This document shows positions 45,658-47,859 of a DNA stretch of 47,859 bases, in pieces. The DNA comes from UBA5448 sp045536965 (GTDB lineage Bacteria > Bacillota > Clostridia > Oscillospirales > SIG627): the NCBI GenBank assembly GCA_045536965.1, contig JAZSON010000001.1, positions 1 through 47,859 on the forward strand, read 5' to 3'. Position numbers and translations under genes: made by a program. Below the pieces are notes generated by a model. That model searched no databases, was not told the DNA's origin, and saw only the letters and a program-made list of their open reading frames with translations. Every line of letters begins with the position of its first letter. Position 1 is the stretch's first letter.

Positions 45658-47639
45658 TGGCGAGGAACCTCGAATCTCTGCAAAAGCAGTACAACCGACA
45701 CCAAGCGCCGGGTAGTCGTCCCGTCGGTATGGGGCACGGCCCGCGCGGAAGAGGTATGCCGGGCGGAAAACCCAAAAACATTGTCCCCACCTTAAAACGT
45801 CTTTTTTCCTATGTTGCAAAATATAAGCTGCGTTATTTTTGGGTCATTCTCTGCATGATCTTCTCCACCGCCGCCACCCTGCTTTCTTCTTATATGCTCT
45901 CCCCCATCATCAACCGTGTCGCAGGCATCACACCGCCAAATCCCGACTTTGCCGACCGCGCACTGAATGCCGTCACCGACACCCTCTCCCCCCTCTTTTC
46001 TCCCCTCTTTACCACCCCATCCACCGCAAAAACCACCGCCTATCTTTTATGCGGCATTTTATCCCTCGCGTTGATTTATCTCATCAGCATTGCATCCACC
46101 TACATTCAAAGCAAGCTGATGCTCCATATTTCGCAAAACGCCATCCAAGCCATCCGCAACGATCTTTTTCAAAAGGTGCAATCCCTCCCCGTGAAATTCC
46201 ATGACACCCACGCCACGGGGGATGTTATGAGCCGCTTCACCAACGACGTGGACAACATCGGCACCATGATGGATACCACGGTGGTCAGTCTTATTTCGGG
46301 CATTGTTACCCTCATCGGCACCCTCATTTTCATGATCTATACCAACCTGCTTTTAACCGCCATCACCCTTTTGTTTATCCCGCTCTACACCTTTGGCGGC
46401 GCCATCGTTGCCAAAAAAAGCCGCAAATGCGCCGTAGAACAGCAGGCCGCTCTCGGCGCGGTCAACGGATATATCGAAGAAACGGTCACAGGCCAAAAGG
46501 TGGTTAAGGTCTTTAACCATGAAGATGCTTGCAACGAAGAATTTGCCCTCTTAAATCAAGACCTGCGTAAAAAACAAATGGCCGCCCAATTCTGGGGCGG
46601 TATCATGGGACCGATTTTCGGCAACATCAGCCAGATCTCCTATGCGCTGACGGCGGGCATCGGCGGTGTTCTGTGTTATCTGACCCTCACGGGCAGCATT
46701 TCTGCGACAGGTATTCTCGCCCTCACCTTGGGCGGCTTGACCATCTTCGTCAACTATTCCCGCCAATTCTCCCGACCCATCAACGAGATTTCCATGCAGA
46801 TGACCACCGTGTTTTCGGCACTTGCGGGCGCAGAACGTGTTTTCGCCGTCATGGATACCCCATCCGAACAAGCGGACGGCGAGAATGTACAAAAGGTGGA
46901 TTCCATTCTGGGTCACGTTATTCTCGACAACGTCACCTTCGGTTATAACCCCGACCGCACCGTCTTAAAAAACATTTCCCTCTATGCAAAACCGGGTCAA
47001 AAGATTGCCTTCGTCGGTTCGACGGGTGCAGGTAAAACCACCATCACCAACCTTGTAAACCGCTTTTACGACATTCAAAGCGGCAGCATCACCATCGACG
47101 GGATCGACATCAAAGATCTCCCCCGCAAGCAACTTAGACAAAACATCGCCATGGTTTTGCAGGATACCCACCTCTTTACAGGCACCATCCGCGAAAACAT
47201 CCGTTACGGCCGCCTCGATGCCACCGACGAAGAAGTCGAGCAGGCCGCCATCACCGCCTCGGCACACAGCTTTATTCTCCGTCTTGAAAACGGATACGAT
47301 ACCGTCATCGAGGGTGACGGCGCCAATCTTTCCCAAGGACAGCGCCAGCTTCTCAACATCGCCCGCGCCGCCATCTCCCGCGCTCCCATTCTCATTCTCG
47401 ACGAAGCCACCTCGGCGGTCGATACCCGTACCGAGCGGCATATTGAAAAGGGCATGGATAAGCTCATGGAGGATCGAACCACATTCGTCATCGCCCACCG
47501 TCTCTCCACCGTCAGAAATGCCGATGCCATTATGGTGCTTGAAAACGGCGAGATCATCGAGCGGGGCAACCACGACGATCTGATTGCCCTCGGCGGCCGT
47601 TACCATCAGCTCTACCTCGGCTTAAAAGAACTGGATTGA
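45657..47639 (+). CDS. ABC exporter half-transporter with consensus catalytic residues
   Basis: 660 residues. A 40-residue Gly/Arg/Pro-rich N-terminal tail (PVGMGHGPRGRGMPGGKP) precedes six membrane helices, with a large extra loop between helices 1 and 2. The nucleotide-binding domain has GSTGAGKTTI, MVLQDTHLFTG, signature ANLSQGQRQLL (LSQGQ rather than LSGGQ), ILDEATSAVDT with the catalytic Glu, and FVIAHRLSTV with the switch His. Together with the upstream gene it should form one heterodimer with a single fully active site. A terminator follows about 45 bases on. Confidence 0.94.
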   Translation: MARNLESLQKQYNRHQAPGSRPVGMGHGPRGRGMPGGKPKNIVPTLKRLFSYVAKYKLRYFWVILCMIFSTAATLLSSYMLSPIINRVAGITPPNPDFADRALNAVTDTLSPLFSPLFTTPSTAKTTAYLLCGILSLALIYLISIASTYIQSKLMLHISQNAIQAIRNDLFQKVQSLPVKFHDTHATGDVMSRFTNDVDNIGTMMDTTVVSLISGIVTLIGTLIFMIYTNLLLTAITLLFIPLYTFGGAIVAKKSRKCAVEQQAALGAVNGYIEETVTGQKVVKVFNHEDACNEEFALLNQDLRKKQMAAQFWGGIMGPIFGNISQISYALTAGIGGVLCYLTLTGSISATGILALTLGGLTIFVNYSRQFSRPINEISMQMTTVFSALAGAERVFAVMDTPSEQADGENVQKVDSILGHVILDNVTFGYNPDRTVLKNISLYAKPGQKIAFVGSTGAGKTTITNLVNRFYDIQSGSITIDGIDIKDLPRKQLRQNIAMVLQDTHLFTGTIRENIRYGRLDATDEEVEQAAITASAHSFILRLENGYDTVIEGDGANLSQGQRQLLNIARAAISRAPILILDEATSAVDTRTERHIEKGMDKLMEDRTTFVIAHRLSTVRNADAIMVLENGEIIERGNHDDLIALGGRYHQLYLGLKELD

Positions 47640-47682
47640 CAACCACTCCCCCTGAAAATCGACATAAAAAAGGAACAGATAG

Positions 47683-47707
47683 GGCTGTATCCTAAAGGAC
47701 AGTTTTA
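47683..47707 (+). terminator. Terminator of the ABC exporter operon
   Basis: CTG-TCC / GGA-CAG hairpin with loop TAAA (47685-47702) followed by TTTT. It contains CCTAAAGGACAGTTTT, also seen at 22449-22463 and inverted at 22845-22880. Confidence 0.65.
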
Positions 47708-47727
47708 CTTGCCGATTAAAATCATGA

Positions 47728-47859
47728 CTACCGGCCGTGCCGGTAGTATGCACTGCCCCCTTAGGGCATAAGACCGGCTGAGCCTATAGGCTCGTCGAAA
47801 GGTTTGCCAACCGCAACACTTTCACCGGCTGCCCCTAAAGGGGCTTTTTATTTGCCTTC
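47728..47859. repeat. Cluster of palindromes at the window end
   Basis: CTACCGGCCGTGCCGGTAG, TGCCCCCTTAGGGCA, GAGCCTATAGGCTC and GCCCCTAAAGGGGC followed by TTTTTA, with a distant GACCGGC/ACCGGC pairing. It could be the end of an IS200/IS605-type or REP-like element, or a structured RNA; the window stops before this can be told. No gene is visible here. Confidence 0.5.

Overview
The window looks like chromosome of an uncultured gut-type Clostridia (Eubacteriales, Oscillospiraceae-like). The evidence is AGGAGG-type ribosome sites, sigma-A promoters with TATAAT, lipoproteins with acidic linkers after the lipobox cysteine, a dxs-tlyA-nadK-recN cluster, SpoVT/AbrB relics, and Clostridia-type intergenic repeats. 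No taxon can be proven from the sequence alone.

Layout. 1-5.2 kb: three tandem monocistronic solute-binding lipoprotein genes on the minus strand, each with its own promoter, the second and third each with a visible terminator, and no permease genes nearby. 5.3-9.5 kb: an orphan barstar-like gene, a TIM-barrel sugar isomerase/epimerase, glutamate dehydrogenase and a glutamate-1-semialdehyde-aminomutase-like PLP enzyme. 9.7-19.2 kb: an AT-richer accessory region that starts at an intact tRNA-Ala(GGC) and ends at a 60-bp copy of that tRNA's 3' end. It holds small single genes, gene fragments and chimeras, and many arrays of short palindromes. 19.2-19.9 kb: an IS30 remnant. 20-25 kb: a beta-helix lipoprotein, a 473-bp inverted-repeat element and a GH123/DUF4091-type glycosidase-like gene. 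25-31.3 kb: dxs, tlyA, nadK, recN and a Gfo/Idh/MocA oxidoreductase in one direction. 31.4-35.6 kb: a replication-type winged-helix protein, a divergent GyrB/ParE-like ATPase subunit, YigZ and a membrane protein. 35.7-43.6 kb: an exopolysaccharide locus with three GT4 glycosyltransferases, an O-antigen-ligase/polymerase-like protein, an NTP_transf_5 protein and galE on the minus strand, plus a divergent initiating sugar-phosphate transferase. 43.9-47.6 kb: a heterodimeric ABC exporter.

The most unusual part is 12.4-15.7 kb. On the minus strand it reads as a head-to-tail series of units: a near-identical promoter, a leader of about 15 nt, one ORF, then a terminator hairpin (preceded in three units by a shared 3' tail), then an array of short palindromes joined by conserved 6-8 nt linkers, then the next promoter. 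Linkers are conserved between arrays while some stems change completely but stay self-complementary, so structure rather than sequence seems to be kept. Several ORFs have been trimmed to fragments exactly at these modules. I read this as a cassette-like or repeat-driven recombination region. No integrase or transposase that would explain it lies inside the window.

Core genes on the plus strand are rich in C-ending codons, whereas accessory genes use more A/T-ending codons, which fits different histories. All family assignments come from reading motifs; no database search was possible.
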